Virus record (IMG/VR): IMGVR_UViG_3300017963_000064
Location: 1-53,960 of that record
Reading direction: 5' to 3' (one strand)
DNA from: a virus
Length of the DNA: 53,960 nucleotides
Shown: in pieces, positions 25,283 through 34,232 of the stretch
How positions within the stretch are numbered: position 1 is the stretch's first letter
Layout of the letters: every line of letters begins with the position of its first letter
Translations under genes and position numbers: made by a program
The notes under the pieces: model-generated
Seen by the model: only the letters and a program-made list of their open reading frames with translations
What the model was told of the DNA's origin: nothing
Database searches by the model: none

Positions 25283-26726
25283 CGGATTGTCCTCCTATGT
25301 GGGGCGCCACGCGCCCGCGTAGTTGCTCCGTCATTTCCTGTAGGGCCTGTAGTAGGCGCTGAGCAGCTTCCGCCGAGGATGCGTCGAGCTCCTTCCCCGT
25401 GCTGTCGCCGCCCTGGTCGCCCGCCCAGGCCGTTGTCCGTCGCGCAATCAATGACCGCGCGAGGGTAACACCGCGTCTCGTTAGCTGGCAGAGGCCCAGG
25501 CCGCCCAGGCCCAGGCTGTCCTCCCTCAGCAGGCTATTCAAAAACGCTTGTCGCCGTTCCGCATCAGACAGGCCTACGCTGGCCCCCTGGCCTGTCGGTG
25601 GGCTGGCCTTGATGCTGGCCAGTATCTCGCCCATCTCCACGACCTCCCAGTCATCGTGTCCCGCCACTATGGCGTCATCCGGCTTGCTCCTGCTGCCCAC
25701 GCAATAGGTAGCATCGTCGCCCCATTTCTCGCTATGGTAGGCCAGGGGCGGCACAAAGAAGCAGTCCACCCACTCCACCGTTTGGCCCGCGTCCGGATGG
25801 GGGACCTCTACTAGTTCCCCTTCGTCGTCGCAGTCCAGCGCAGTGGCGTCCTCCGGGATGTCCACCCGGCTGAGCGAAAAGCAAGCAAATAGCGCCTGGC
25901 GGCCTGTGTTCGTGTCGACCACAAGGCGCCTAATCCAGGCCCTTAGCGAATCGCCATGTTCGCCCCCGGCTTCCCTTTGGTCTTTTTCGCCTATGATGAC
26001 GCTCAGTGTTTCAGAGTGCCTGGTCGCTCCGCTTTTGGGCGGGACGCTGATGGTGGGCTGGCCCTCTGTGGTCGATGATGGCCCGAATGCCTCCGAGTAA
26101 GGCCCAAGCCCAAGCGTGTCCGTGCCCAGCACATTGTCCCACAAAAGGCTCCCTCTATCGTCGCTACTGAGCGTGGCCCCCTGGGGTGTTCGTGGGCCAA
26201 GGAGCGGCTGAGCCTGCCAGCCCGTGGGCGTTCCGTCCGAACGCCCGCCACCCAGGCCCAAGGCCGCCGCCCGCAGGGCTTCCGCGTTCGCCGGGACCGG
26301 GACCAGGCTGACTTCTAGGATCTCCGCCCGCGTGAAGTCAAACCCGCCCTCTTCGTTTTCCTCCCAGGACTTGGGCAGAAACCCGATCGAAAAGGCCCGG
26401 ACCATCCCGCTGTCCCACAGGAGGCGGACGATATTCATCGGGTCCGCGTCGTTGGCCGCCTCGCGCCATACAGGCAAAAGCGACATCCCGCTGGCGTCAA
26501 CCTCCACGCCTTGAGCCTGGCCAATGACCGCGTAGGGCTCTTGGCTATTGTGGCCCCACAGAAGGACCGGGTTGTTGAGGTAAGCAGACACGTCCAGCCC
26601 CTGACCAAGAACGCGGTCGCCGTGCCGGTCCAGACTGGGCGTAGAGACGGTGACGCGCCCATCGTTGCCTACCACGGCGGGAAACTCCTTGTGCAAAACG
26701 TCTGTAGTCTGAATTGCTCGCTTCAT
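25275..26726 (-). CDS. Prohead protease with a long C-terminal extension
   Basis: Residues 1-170 match the HK97 gp4-type (S78/U35) prohead protease: His59 in LLWGHNSQEP and Ser113 in RAFSIGFLPKSW, then LEVSLVPVPANAEA. These enzymes process the capsid shell and scaffold. The protein is 483 residues, more than twice the usual length. Residues about 200-420 form a second part of mixed alpha/beta character (HSETLSVIIGEKD, LFACFSLSRVDI, EWVDCFFVPPLAYH) that I do not recognise, followed by a helical end (440-475) that may act as scaffold. The ATG at 26726 follows AGGAG. Confidence 0.85.
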   Translation of the reverse strand: MKRAIQTTDVLHKEFPAVVGNDGRVTVSTPSLDRHGDRVLGQGLDVSAYLNNPVLLWGHNSQEPYAVIGQAQGVEVDASGMSLLPVWREAANDADPMNIVRLLWDSGMVRAFSIGFLPKSWEENEEGGFDFTRAEILEVSLVPVPANAEALRAAALGLGGGRSDGTPTGWQAQPLLGPRTPQGATLSSDDRGSLLWDNVLGTDTLGLGPYSEAFGPSSTTEGQPTISVPPKSGATRHSETLSVIIGEKDQREAGGEHGDSLRAWIRRLVVDTNTGRQALFACFSLSRVDIPEDATALDCDDEGELVEVPHPDAGQTVEWVDCFFVPPLAYHSEKWGDDATYCVGSRSKPDDAIVAGHDDWEVVEMGEILASIKASPPTGQGASVGLSDAERRQAFLNSLLREDSLGLGGLGLCQLTRRGVTLARSLIARRTTAWAGDQGGDSTGKELDASSAEAAQRLLQALQEMTEQLRGRVAPHIGGQSDG

Positions 26727-26757
26727 GTTTGTTCTCCTGGCCTGGCCACCGCCTGGC

Positions 26758-29019
26758 CTATTGTGGTATCCACCACTCGGCGCACCGGCAATTAATGTTT
26801 TCCTTTGCGTCGCTGCCGGTCCGAGGCGAAACCATCCGGTCATCTCCTACCTGAAATAGGGCGTCCAGCGCGATGGGCTGGTCCATGTAGCGATCATGGG
26901 CGTTTCGGTGACTGGTACGCGTCCTTTCGTCCAGGGCGGCAAGCCAGCCCTTGAGCAAGTCCAGCCCGGACTGAATGGCGCCCTGATGGCGCCCCAGGGA
27001 CCGCGCCTTGCCCATCTCGGTTCTAGCAATCCGCTCGCGCTGCCATAGCTCGGTCCGCAGCCCGAATACATCGTTGGTCCGCTTCCCCAGTTCCTCTTGA
27101 ATCTTGAACGATCCCCACCCGTTTTCCGCGGCCTCGGTGAGCAATTTCCGCAGGGCCACGTCAAGCATCTCCAAGGTCGTCCCGTTGATGTCCTCCGCGA
27201 ACTTGAGCTTCATCGTCTGGATGGCTTGGGAGATGTGCGGGCGGCTCAAGTCGAAAAGAATGTCGCTGCCCAGGGTAGCCAGGGCGTCCGCACCTGCCGC
27301 CCGCGTCATGTCCGTGAATAGTGGCTCATAGGCTGTCTCAAAGAACGTCACCCAGGCCGCCAGGTCGAAAAACTGGGACGCGGTATCTGGTATCCTTGGC
27401 TCTTGCTGGGTCGCCTTTGTGGGCGCCATATACTCGGCCAGGGCATCCGCGATGTCATCCCGTTGCTTGCCAAAGTCAGTGGCTAGACGCTTGGCCATCC
27501 TCCGCTCGAATGGCATGCTAACGGCCTGGATGGCTTTCCAGAGGGCCTTGTGGCGTGGGCTTCCATAGGCTGGGACCCCGGCCTTTACGGTCGCCGGCAG
27601 CCTGGCCACCTGGGCGGCCTGGCCCACGCGGAGAACCTCGGCCGCGATTCGCGCCACCTGGGCGGCCTGGCCCACGCTGAGCAGGTCGTTTCCTCGCTCT
27701 CCTGGCGGCTCTGTGGGAATTTGAGTTCCGCCCGCGCTCCCAAAATCCGCCACTTGGCGCTCAGCGGCAGCCACCACAGGCACCATCCCCACGGGTACAA
27801 AGCCAGTGTCCCCGCCTGGGACCTCTCCAAACCCTAGGCCCATTCGCTCGTCCACTGTGTTCCAGGGGACGCCCATCGCCCAGTATATCCGGGCGGCCTC
27901 CGCCTTCGTAGAAATGTCCTCCTGCAGAGCGGTTACCTGGCCCAGGTCAGTGGCCACCCGTTCCCCCGGCGCCAACATTGGCCGCCTCCGCCGAAAGAAG
28001 GATGTCAAGCCCGTGTCCCTAGCGCCGACAAAGGGAAGGAGCGTCAAGCGCCAGAACCACCGATGGGCCTGGTCCATGTTCTCGTACGTATTGGCCTCCC
28101 CCCATCCCATAATCTCAGGGGGGACGCCGAACACACCGGCCACCTCTACTCTGCTGGTTTTGCGCTGTTCCAGCCATTGGATGTCCACGGGCGCCCAGGA
28201 GAATGTCTTGATGTCCGTCACGCCGTTTTCCAAGATGATGGGCTTGTGGGCGTTTTCTATTCCGCTGTAGTTGTCTGCCAGCGTCTGTAAATACTCCTGA
28301 CGCTCCGTCTCGGTAAGGCCCTCCGGGGCAACCAGGCCGTAGTCTGGCCGCGCGCCGCTCCGCAAGAAATTGCGTGACCATGCCTGGGCGTACATGTCGA
28401 TGATGATGCCGTGACGTGCTGCCGTCACAGGCGCCAGGCCGCGCCAAGGGTTTCGAGGATTGTAAAACTTGTCATGAATGATTGAACTGGCGGGAAGCTC
28501 CCGCTCCCCATAGACGTATCCGGCCACTATGGGGTAATCCGGTGTTGTCTCATCAGGCACCACGTCCACTAGGTCGGGGCGTCTGTTCCACAACTCCACA
28601 GGCCGCCCGCGCGCGTCATCGACTATCTCCAGGAACACTTCGCCGCCCAAGAGCTTTTGAACACAATAGGCCTCCCACAGGTCAATCGGCGTGTGGTCCG
28701 GGTTGACGCTGTCCAGCAACTCGGTGACTGGGTGAGCCAAAAGGGCCATCCCGTCCGCGTCCACTACGCGGACCGGCAAGGGCGCGATGGCTTCCGCATA
28801 CTTGAGTACAGCCTTCCTTATCCAGGCGTAGATCTCGTACACCTTGGCATAGCTGTCAAAGTCGCCCGCCACCTGCTGCTCAAAGGTCAGCCCGCCGCCA
28901 GAACTGTAGACGTGTTCGCGCCCGGTCAACTCAGGATGATGGCTGATGGCCTTGGCGGGCTGGCCACCTGCCCGCCAGGCCGCCAAGGCCGCCCGTGCAC
29001 GGTCTGCGATTGTCGTCAT
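26758..29019 (-). CDS. Portal protein fused to a MuF-like minor head domain
   Basis: The 753-residue product starts at an ATG overlapping the terminase stop (ATGA). Residues 1-420 have the HK97/SPP1-type portal plan: the helical wing (AKVYEIYAWIRKAVLKYAE), the stem region VEVAGVFGVPPEIMGWGEANTYENMDQA, and a crown-type tail. Residues about 490-753 form a MuF (SPP1 gp7/Mu gpF) domain: RIARTEMGKARSLGRHQGAI, then the C-terminal zinc-like motif ending NINCRCAEWW. Portal and MuF are usually separate neighbours, so this looks like a natural fusion. The portal forms the DNA entry ring and the MuF part is an injected or head-completion protein. Confidence 0.9.
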   Translation of the reverse strand: MTTIADRARAALAAWRAGGQPAKAISHHPELTGREHVYSSGGGLTFEQQVAGDFDSYAKVYEIYAWIRKAVLKYAEAIAPLPVRVVDADGMALLAHPVTELLDSVNPDHTPIDLWEAYCVQKLLGGEVFLEIVDDARGRPVELWNRRPDLVDVVPDETTPDYPIVAGYVYGERELPASSIIHDKFYNPRNPWRGLAPVTAARHGIIIDMYAQAWSRNFLRSGARPDYGLVAPEGLTETERQEYLQTLADNYSGIENAHKPIILENGVTDIKTFSWAPVDIQWLEQRKTSRVEVAGVFGVPPEIMGWGEANTYENMDQAHRWFWRLTLLPFVGARDTGLTSFFRRRRPMLAPGERVATDLGQVTALQEDISTKAEAARIYWAMGVPWNTVDERMGLGFGEVPGGDTGFVPVGMVPVVAAAERQVADFGSAGGTQIPTEPPGERGNDLLSVGQAAQVARIAAEVLRVGQAAQVARLPATVKAGVPAYGSPRHKALWKAIQAVSMPFERRMAKRLATDFGKQRDDIADALAEYMAPTKATQQEPRIPDTASQFFDLAAWVTFFETAYEPLFTDMTRAAGADALATLGSDILFDLSRPHISQAIQTMKLKFAEDINGTTLEMLDVALRKLLTEAAENGWGSFKIQEELGKRTNDVFGLRTELWQRERIARTEMGKARSLGRHQGAIQSGLDLLKGWLAALDERTRTSHRNAHDRYMDQPIALDALFQVGDDRMVSPRTGSDAKENINCRCAEWWIPQ

Positions 29020-30428
29020 GCTCCCGCCCTTCCTCTGAGCCATACCCAATTCTCTACCGCTTGAGCAGCGTGGTCGTTTCCGTCCGCTGGCTCATCCACA
29101 AACCCGTCGCGCGTCTCCCGGTTTTTGTAGCCCGTTTGGAGCTCGTCCAGCAGATTCTTGCACCGCCGATGTACTAGCAGGGTCCGCCTCCGCTGGCCAT
29201 CCAAGATCAAGGCCCTTGTTTCTCGGATGGCCGCCGCGCGCGTTGAGCCACCTCCGCCCGCCTTCCTAGCCATCCAGTTGCGCGCGGGAATGTCCGCCTG
29301 GCGGAACCGTTTACGCAGCGCTGCCGCTTCGTGGGCCACCGCTGCCATTTCGGGCAGCCTCACGCTACGTTCACGTAGCCACCTGGCCAGGTCTGTGTTC
29401 TTGTCCACGTCATCCGGGAACGGGTCCTTTTTCCCCCGGGTCCGCGCCCGCGGATCAATGGCTGCCCACGGGCTGTAGTTGTAACACTTGGCCAACACGC
29501 CCCTTACCGTTTCCTCTTCCAGCTTGTAGCTTTCGTAGATCTCGTCAAAGACAACGACGTGGGCGCCCTGCTTCTGGATGAACACGACCGCGCGCGGGTC
29601 CACGTAGCCATCATCAACGCCCAGTTCAAAAGGCCGCTCCGGATCATAGTCAATGGTCGTCACGTTGCCGCTCCCGAATGTGGCGTAGACCAAGCCATCC
29701 ACGCCCACGTACCAGTCCCCATCCACCCAGGCCTGCCGCAGGGCCTTGGGTAACGTGTTGAGCATAGCCCAGTAGCCTGCGTCAAGGTATGGATTGTCCG
29801 CGGGCAGGGCGGCCACATAGACAAAGTCATCCTCGCATCCGGCCAGATTCTCCGGCAGATCCCGCTCGATCCAATACCGCCGTACCCACTTGAAGTAGCG
29901 CCCGTTTGGGTTTGTGGCCGCGGCAAAGAATGGGTCCGTGACACCTGGCCACCTCAAGCTGCCGCGGAGAATGTCGAACACGCTCTCTGGATCCTTGGTC
30001 AGTTCGTCTATGGCCAGGCCCGCGAACTCCACAGACTGGTACTTAGTTGGGTCGTCCAGGTTTCTCAGCAGGATGCCGCCACCGCCGTAGCACTCGTGTA
30101 GATAGAAACCCAGGCCGTCTGTGCGCGTCGACCGGAGCCGCCCAAGCCAGGGCGGAAACTCGGCCATCTTTGAGATCTGCCGGTCTGTCAAGCTCGGGTA
30201 GTCCTCGCAGAACAGGCCCACCCGGACGCCGCGGTGCCCTGTGCCCGCCCATTGCAACAAACGCCGTATCAGATACCACCGTAGCCAGTAGCTCTTCCCA
30301 GGCCCACGGCTGCCGCCGTACAAGGTGTAGAGGTGGGTGTCCGCTGCCTCGCAGGCCGCCATCTGTTTTTTGGTGAATTGGCAAAGGTCTGAAAAGGCCA
30401 CCTCTGGCTGAGCCGCCCGGACTACCAC
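29016..30428 (-). CDS. Terminase large subunit (TerL)
   Basis: This packages DNA into the prohead. With the GTG at 30428 the protein has 470 residues. The Walker A motif is GGSRGPGKS at about 38-46, and the Walker B is LAIDE within SVEFAGLAIDELTK. A coupling-type motif (FFAAATNPNG) follows, and the C-terminal half carries a RuvC-type nuclease domain (ELGVDDGYVDPRAVVFI, then VVFDEIYES and AIDPRA). The GTG follows GGAGGGTGGGC; a start at 30566 is possible but has no good ribosome site and adds a low-complexity Trp/Gly/Arg-rich end. The 174 bases before 30428 hold no other gene. Strongest family match in this region. Confidence 0.92.
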   Translation of the reverse strand: MVVRAAQPEVAFSDLCQFTKKQMAACEAADTHLYTLYGGSRGPGKSYWLRWYLIRRLLQWAGTGHRGVRVGLFCEDYPSLTDRQISKMAEFPPWLGRLRSTRTDGLGFYLHECYGGGGILLRNLDDPTKYQSVEFAGLAIDELTKDPESVFDILRGSLRWPGVTDPFFAAATNPNGRYFKWVRRYWIERDLPENLAGCEDDFVYVAALPADNPYLDAGYWAMLNTLPKALRQAWVDGDWYVGVDGLVYATFGSGNVTTIDYDPERPFELGVDDGYVDPRAVVFIQKQGAHVVVFDEIYESYKLEEETVRGVLAKCYNYSPWAAIDPRARTRGKKDPFPDDVDKNTDLARWLRERSVRLPEMAAVAHEAAALRKRFRQADIPARNWMARKAGGGGSTRAAAIRETRALILDGQRRRTLLVHRRCKNLLDELQTGYKNRETRDGFVDEPADGNDHAAQAVENWVWLRGRAGA

Positions 30429-30602
30429 GCCCACCCTCCAGACAAGGCCCGCGCCTTCGTGGCTGGCAGGGCCACGTCGCAGGCCGCCCAGGCCGCCCTC
30501 GCCAGGCCAAGGTCGGGACGCCAAGAGCACACGGGTTGAGTGCTGGCCCTTGGCCCACCAAGCCACCTGGTCCCACAGATGCCGCCCACCTCCATCGCCA
30601 TA

Positions 30603-30986
30603 CTACACGTCCATCCTTATGAGCACACCGGCCACCTGGCCCGCGCCCTCCCTATCGTAGAGGCCCAGCAAGCGCGCCTCGTCTTGCAGGACCTCCAACT
30701 TGAACGCTTCATCTTGCGATGCTCTCCGCAGGGCGCGACGCGCGCCGATGGCGTCCGCTAGTGCCGACGCCTCTATTTCCTTTGATAGCTCTTGCTTCCT
30801 GGCCAGGGCTTTTTTTATGTAGTTTCGCGCCTGTCGCTCCCCGATGTCCCACAACTCGGAAATCCTGGGAACTATGGCCGACGAGTCCCAGCCCTCATAC
30901 ATCATAACCAAGACCATATGCACCCGGCGTTCTACGGTCAGTGGGCTGGCCCGCGTCTGTTTTTTGTCGCCTGATACCTTGGCCAC
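30603..30986 (-). CDS. Terminase small subunit (TerS)
   Basis: The 127-residue product contains a helix-turn-helix (DIGERQARNYIKKALARKQ, about 47-65), followed by long helices, which is the plan of small terminase subunits. It binds the packaging initiation site and lies directly before TerL, after the GT gene. The GTG start at 30986 is behind a weak ribosome site. The small size and composition fit well; a pac or cos site was not identified. Confidence 0.75.
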   Translation of the reverse strand: MAKVSGDKKQTRASPLTVERRVHMVLVMMYEGWDSSAIVPRISELWDIGERQARNYIKKALARKQELSKEIEASALADAIGARRALRRASQDEAFKLEVLQDEARLLGLYDREGAGQVAGVLIRMDV

Positions 30987-30989
30987 CGC

Positions 30990-31751
30990 TCAGCCCTTCT
31001 TCTTGGCCCTTGCCAGCATCGCCCGATAGTCCGGCAGTTTTAGGACGACCTCGTTTTCGCCGCGCGTGGGGTGAGGCTTGATCCAGTTTGGGTAACGCTC
31101 TCTCAGGATGGCGATGGCCTGGGCCTCCGTAGCATCGTCCCGGTAAGCTACACATCCGCCCGCGTTACTATAGTGGATGGCGTCACACCACACGTTATTG
31201 AACCGCAGGGCCAGGCCGCAGGCTTTCCACACCTTGACCGTGAAGTCGTAGTCCTCCTTGAGGGGGAGCGTCTCGTCATAGCGCACCGGGCAGCCCTTGC
31301 GGTATCCGGAGAACGTCCCGATCAAGAACAGGTTTGTGGCGGTAGGCCTGCGAGGATTGTAGTAGAATGCGTTTGTGGTAGGCGCGCCGGAAAAGGCCCA
31401 TCCGCGCGCCCGATCCAAGGCGTCAAATAGCTGGCCCAGGCGCTCTTGTCGCATCTCTGGCGTATCCCACACGACCTTGTCCTTGTTGTTTTTCGTGGTG
31501 AAATGGCCCAGGGCGCGAACGTCATCATCAAGCATCAGGACGTTATGGTCCCCCACAAACGTGTCCAAGACAGTGTTCCGCGCGTTAGAGACACCGCGTC
31601 CACTTTGGGGGATGGCCGTGCAGCCCGCCGCCTCGTAGTCAGCGACCTGCTCCGGGGGGACCACGACCGGCGCATCAGGGAACAAGCCCAAGGTCAGGCC
31701 GCGTATAGCCTCCGCGCGCCCGCTTGAAATCACGCAAACAAGATACTCCAC
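30990..31751 (-). CDS. GT-A-fold glycosyltransferase, TAGT-like (GT1)
   Basis: Starting at GTG 31751 behind a strong AAGGAGGTG, the 253-residue protein shows a nucleotide-sugar-binding fold: SSGRAEAIRGLTLGLF after strand 1, then LMLDDDVRAL with Asp75-77, the metal-binding DxD motif. A later acidic pair in KEDYDFTVKVW marks the acceptor/base region. The design resembles the TET-associated glycosyltransferase family, known in phages and in the base J enzyme. It is the last of the cassette and directly precedes TerS. Substrate unknown: either a DNA base or a virion protein. Confidence 0.78.
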   Translation of the reverse strand: MEYLVCVISSGRAEAIRGLTLGLFPDAPVVVPPEQVADYEAAGCTAIPQSGRGVSNARNTVLDTFVGDHNVLMLDDDVRALGHFTTKNNKDKVVWDTPEMRQERLGQLFDALDRARGWAFSGAPTTNAFYYNPRRPTATNLFLIGTFSGYRKGCPVRYDETLPLKEDYDFTVKVWKACGLALRFNNVWCDAIHYSNAGGCVAYRDDATEAQAIAILRERYPNWIKPHPTRGENEVVLKLPDYRAMLARAKKKG

Positions 31752-31752
31752 G

Positions 31753-32664
31753 TTACACCTCCTTGGCCGCCAGGCCGCAGGTAGCCAAGGCCAATGCGTC
31801 CGGCGTAGACGCCCTGGGCAGCAGGCCGTTTCTGGTCGTTTTGACATCGCAGACGTCGCAGGGCGCCAAGCTGGCCCTTTTCCCCACGCGCAAGAACGCC
31901 CGCGCATGGCTGTAGCAGGCCGAACGCCAGATGGTCGCCAGGGCGCCGTCGTCCGGGAAACGCCCTATGATAGCCTGCTCCCGCCAGTCGTTGCAACACA
32001 AGGGGACAAGGCCGTCATAGAAAATGGACAGTTCCCTGAACGGATGTGCACAGGGGCTGTCTAGTGGGGCGGCCAATGGTCCGCTGCCCTTGACCGCATT
32101 TCCGGCGTGATTGGTCAGCCGCCTCGTTTGGGCCAGCCCGCCCGCGCTGCCCTCCCCTATGGAGGGCATATAGACAATGTGGCGGCCCGTGTGGTATAGC
32201 CAAGGGCTGAAATCGCCTGGGTAGTCGTGTTCTTCTGCGGGCAGATTGAGCGCGCGTACCTGTTCCCGGATGGGCCGATAGAGCTCCACTAAAAGCGTGG
32301 TAAGCCCAGCCTTGAACAGGGCCACGCCGAGGTCCCTTGTCAGCAGCAGCCCATTTGTGGCCACCATCAGAGACGCCCGTGGTATGAAATAGCGGAAGGT
32401 GCGAATGAGGCCCGGAAGGTCTGAATGCATCAGTGGTTCGCCGCGGATCTGTAAGTCAATGCGTGGATGCGACCGCATCCCGCGAATGTGCAGGGCGATG
32501 GCCTTGGCCAGGGGCAGCGACATTTCGCCCACGACCGTGTTCCGCGGCCACCCAGTCGCGTGAATGCCGCAGAAGGAACACCACAGGTTACAGCCTGCTA
32601 CGCTTTCAACCTTGAAATAGTTGGGCCATCCTTGTGCGGGCGGCTCCCAGCCTGACACGTTCAT
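31753..32664 (-). CDS. Radical SAM enzyme with SPASM-like C-terminal cluster domain (rSAM1)
   Basis: The 303-residue protein carries the radical SAM iron-sulfur motif C-x3-C-x2-C as Cys25, Cys29 and Cys32 (GCNLWCSFC). Middle segments (LQIRGEPLMHSDL) hold the G-x-G/E-P SAM-contact region. The C-terminal third has a SPASM-type arrangement: PCAHPF, GLVPLCCNDWRE, then CDVCD near residue 280. SPASM enzymes modify peptides, proteins or sugars, and some modify nucleotides. Its ATG overlaps the stop of GT2; a GTG six bases later (32658) has better spacing behind AGGAGG. It lies between two glycosyltransferase genes, which points to a joint pathway. Confidence 0.85.
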   Translation of the reverse strand: MNVSGWEPPAQGWPNYFKVESVAGCNLWCSFCGIHATGWPRNTVVGEMSLPLAKAIALHIRGMRSHPRIDLQIRGEPLMHSDLPGLIRTFRYFIPRASLMVATNGLLLTRDLGVALFKAGLTTLLVELYRPIREQVRALNLPAEEHDYPGDFSPWLYHTGRHIVYMPSIGEGSAGGLAQTRRLTNHAGNAVKGSGPLAAPLDSPCAHPFRELSIFYDGLVPLCCNDWREQAIIGRFPDDGALATIWRSACYSHARAFLRVGKRASLAPCDVCDVKTTRNGLLPRASTPDALALATCGLAAKEV

Positions 32665-33437
32665 TCCTCCTTTTGTCCAAACTTGGCCAAGTGGGCGTCA
32701 ATGGCGTCGTAGCGAATGCGGGACCATCCAATCACCTGGCCCGGTTTCAGTGGCAAAAACTCAAGAAAGCGAGACATGCGCGCTGCCGCGGCCTTCCCAC
32801 ACCTGTTCGCGTTCTCTGTGCTATAGACATCGCTGCACCCGCCCTCTAGCTCCCCGGACACGGCTTGTGTGGTTATGCCGTAGGCATTGACCTTGACGGT
32901 CCGCCAAAACGCCTCCACGTGGGCCAGCCAGAAAACAAGGTCCTCCGCAAGGAACAGGCCCGGGTCATAGTCAATGCCTGTGGTCGTATTGATTAGTACA
33001 CACCTGGCCCCAAACCTGTTCCAGTCCCATGCTTTCCTGGCGCCCCAGGCATACTCTCGCGTATTGTAGCCCACCATCCCCACGCGCGCGTAGGCGTCCA
33101 TGATACCCTCCCCGTAAGCCAGGGCATCCACGGCGAAACAGTCCCTGGCACGTCGGTTCTCCACGCGGCAAAACCGCGTCAGGTCGTCGTCGAGCTGCCA
33201 GTGGGCCTTTACGCCCAGGCGCCGAGCGTGTTCTAGGCACGCTTGACGCGCGCGCTGTACGCCGCGGTCGCGCACCGGGTCCAAGGCCAGAATGTCCGCG
33301 TGTGGGAAGGCGCCCTTGTACGCGTCGGCCTCCGGCGCTTCCACCGCCAAGATGGGCTGCAGGCCACCCAGCAGGTTCGGAGTCGTGGCCAGGCCCGCGC
33401 GCCCTTTCGACGGTATGTACACCGGGTATTTTAGCAT
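32661..33437 (-). CDS. GT-A-fold glycosyltransferase, TAGT-like (GT2)
   Basis: The 258-residue protein starts with YPVYIPSKGRA, the typical N-terminus of TAGT-like glycosyltransferases, followed by the DxD motif HWQLDDDLTRF (Asp83-85). FLAEDLVFWLAHVEAF provides a second acidic pair. It is clearly paralogous to GT3 next door: the two share YIPSKGR, ADILALD, QLDDDLT, GIDYDP and YSTENA and align over the whole length, so they arose by tandem duplication. The ATG follows GAGGGAGGG and the upstream stop by a few bases. Likely transfers a sugar to a modified base or to protein; acceptor unknown. Confidence 0.82.
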   Translation of the reverse strand: MLKYPVYIPSKGRAGLATTPNLLGGLQPILAVEAPEADAYKGAFPHADILALDPVRDRGVQRARQACLEHARRLGVKAHWQLDDDLTRFCRVENRRARDCFAVDALAYGEGIMDAYARVGMVGYNTREYAWGARKAWDWNRFGARCVLINTTTGIDYDPGLFLAEDLVFWLAHVEAFWRTVKVNAYGITTQAVSGELEGGCSDVYSTENANRCGKAAAARMSRFLEFLPLKPGQVIGWSRIRYDAIDAHLAKFGQKEE

Positions 33438-34232
33438 CTACGCGCCCTCCCTCTCTAGCCTGGCCGAGGTGCTGCCCAGCCTGGCCAAGTGAGCGTCAAC
33501 GGCGTCGTAGCGCACACGGGACCACCCAATGCATTCCCCTGGGCGCAAAGGCTTGAACTCCACAAATCGGGCGTAGCGCCTGGCTACCATCTTCCCGTAT
33601 CGAGTCGCGTTCTCTGTAGAATACATCTTCTGGTAGCCGCCCTCGTGTGCGCTGGCCATCGGCCTGGCGGCCACCGCGTAAGCGTTGACCTTGATAGAAC
33701 GCCAAAACGCCTCCACGTGGGCCAGCCAAAAGGCCAGGTCCTCGGCCAGGTAGATGTCCGGGTCGTAGTCGATGCCTGTGGATGTGCTGGCCAGGATGCA
33801 CATCACCGGGTATCTGTTCCACTCATACGCTTTACTTGCAGACCAAGCGAACTGGCGCACAGCAAACCCCACGATCCCCACGCGCGGGAGGGCGTCCATC
33901 AGGGTTTCCGCGTAGGCCAGGGCCTCCGCAGCAGGGCACCGCGTACACTTTCCGGCCGCGACGCGATACAGCCCGGTCAGGTCGTCGTCAAGTTGCCACA
34001 AGGCGCCCACGCCCAGGCCTCGGGCGTGGGCAAGGGCGGCCTGGCGTGCGTATTGCGCCCCACGGTCGCACGTGTCCAGCGCGAGGATGTCTGCACCCGG
34101 GAAGGACTCACGGTATGCGCCCAGGTCTGTCGGCTCAACTACCAAGGTGTATGGCAGGTCGCCCAGCAGCCTGGGCGTAGAGGCCGTAGTCGCCCGCCCT
34201 TTTGACGGTATGTAGATCGGGTACCTGGTCAT
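33438..34232 (-). CDS. GT-A-fold glycosyltransferase, TAGT-like (GT3)
   Basis: The 264-residue paralogue of GT2 begins with YPIYIPSKGRA and carries LWQLDDDLTGL with Asp82-84. It shares FLAEDL-type acid pairs and YSTENATRYG with GT2. Its start directly follows the rSAM2 stop, and its stop precedes GT2 by one base, so the genes form a translationally coupled chain. Two retained paralogues suggest that they add successive sugars or act on different acceptors. Confidence 0.82.
   Translation of the reverse strand: MTRYPIYIPSKGRATTASTPRLLGDLPYTLVVEPTDLGAYRESFPGADILALDTCDRGAQYARQAALAHARGLGVGALWQLDDDLTGLYRVAAGKCTRCPAAEALAYAETLMDALPRVGIVGFAVRQFAWSASKAYEWNRYPVMCILASTSTGIDYDPDIYLAEDLAFWLAHVEAFWRSIKVNAYAVAARPMASAHEGGYQKMYSTENATRYGKMVARRYARFVEFKPLRPGECIGWSRVRYDAVDAHLARLGSTSARLEREGA

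Noticed and set aside
23879-25468. Plus-strand frame of 529 residues opposite the capsid gene
   Set aside because: It is the complement of the capsid gene, Arg/His/Val-rich, without a ribosome site; long antisense frames are expected at this GC content.
30429-30566. N-terminal extension of TerL to the GTG at 30566
   Set aside because: The added segment is Trp/Gly/Arg-rich with no ribosome site, while GTG 30428 follows GGAGGG at good distance and begins just before the Q-motif-like region.
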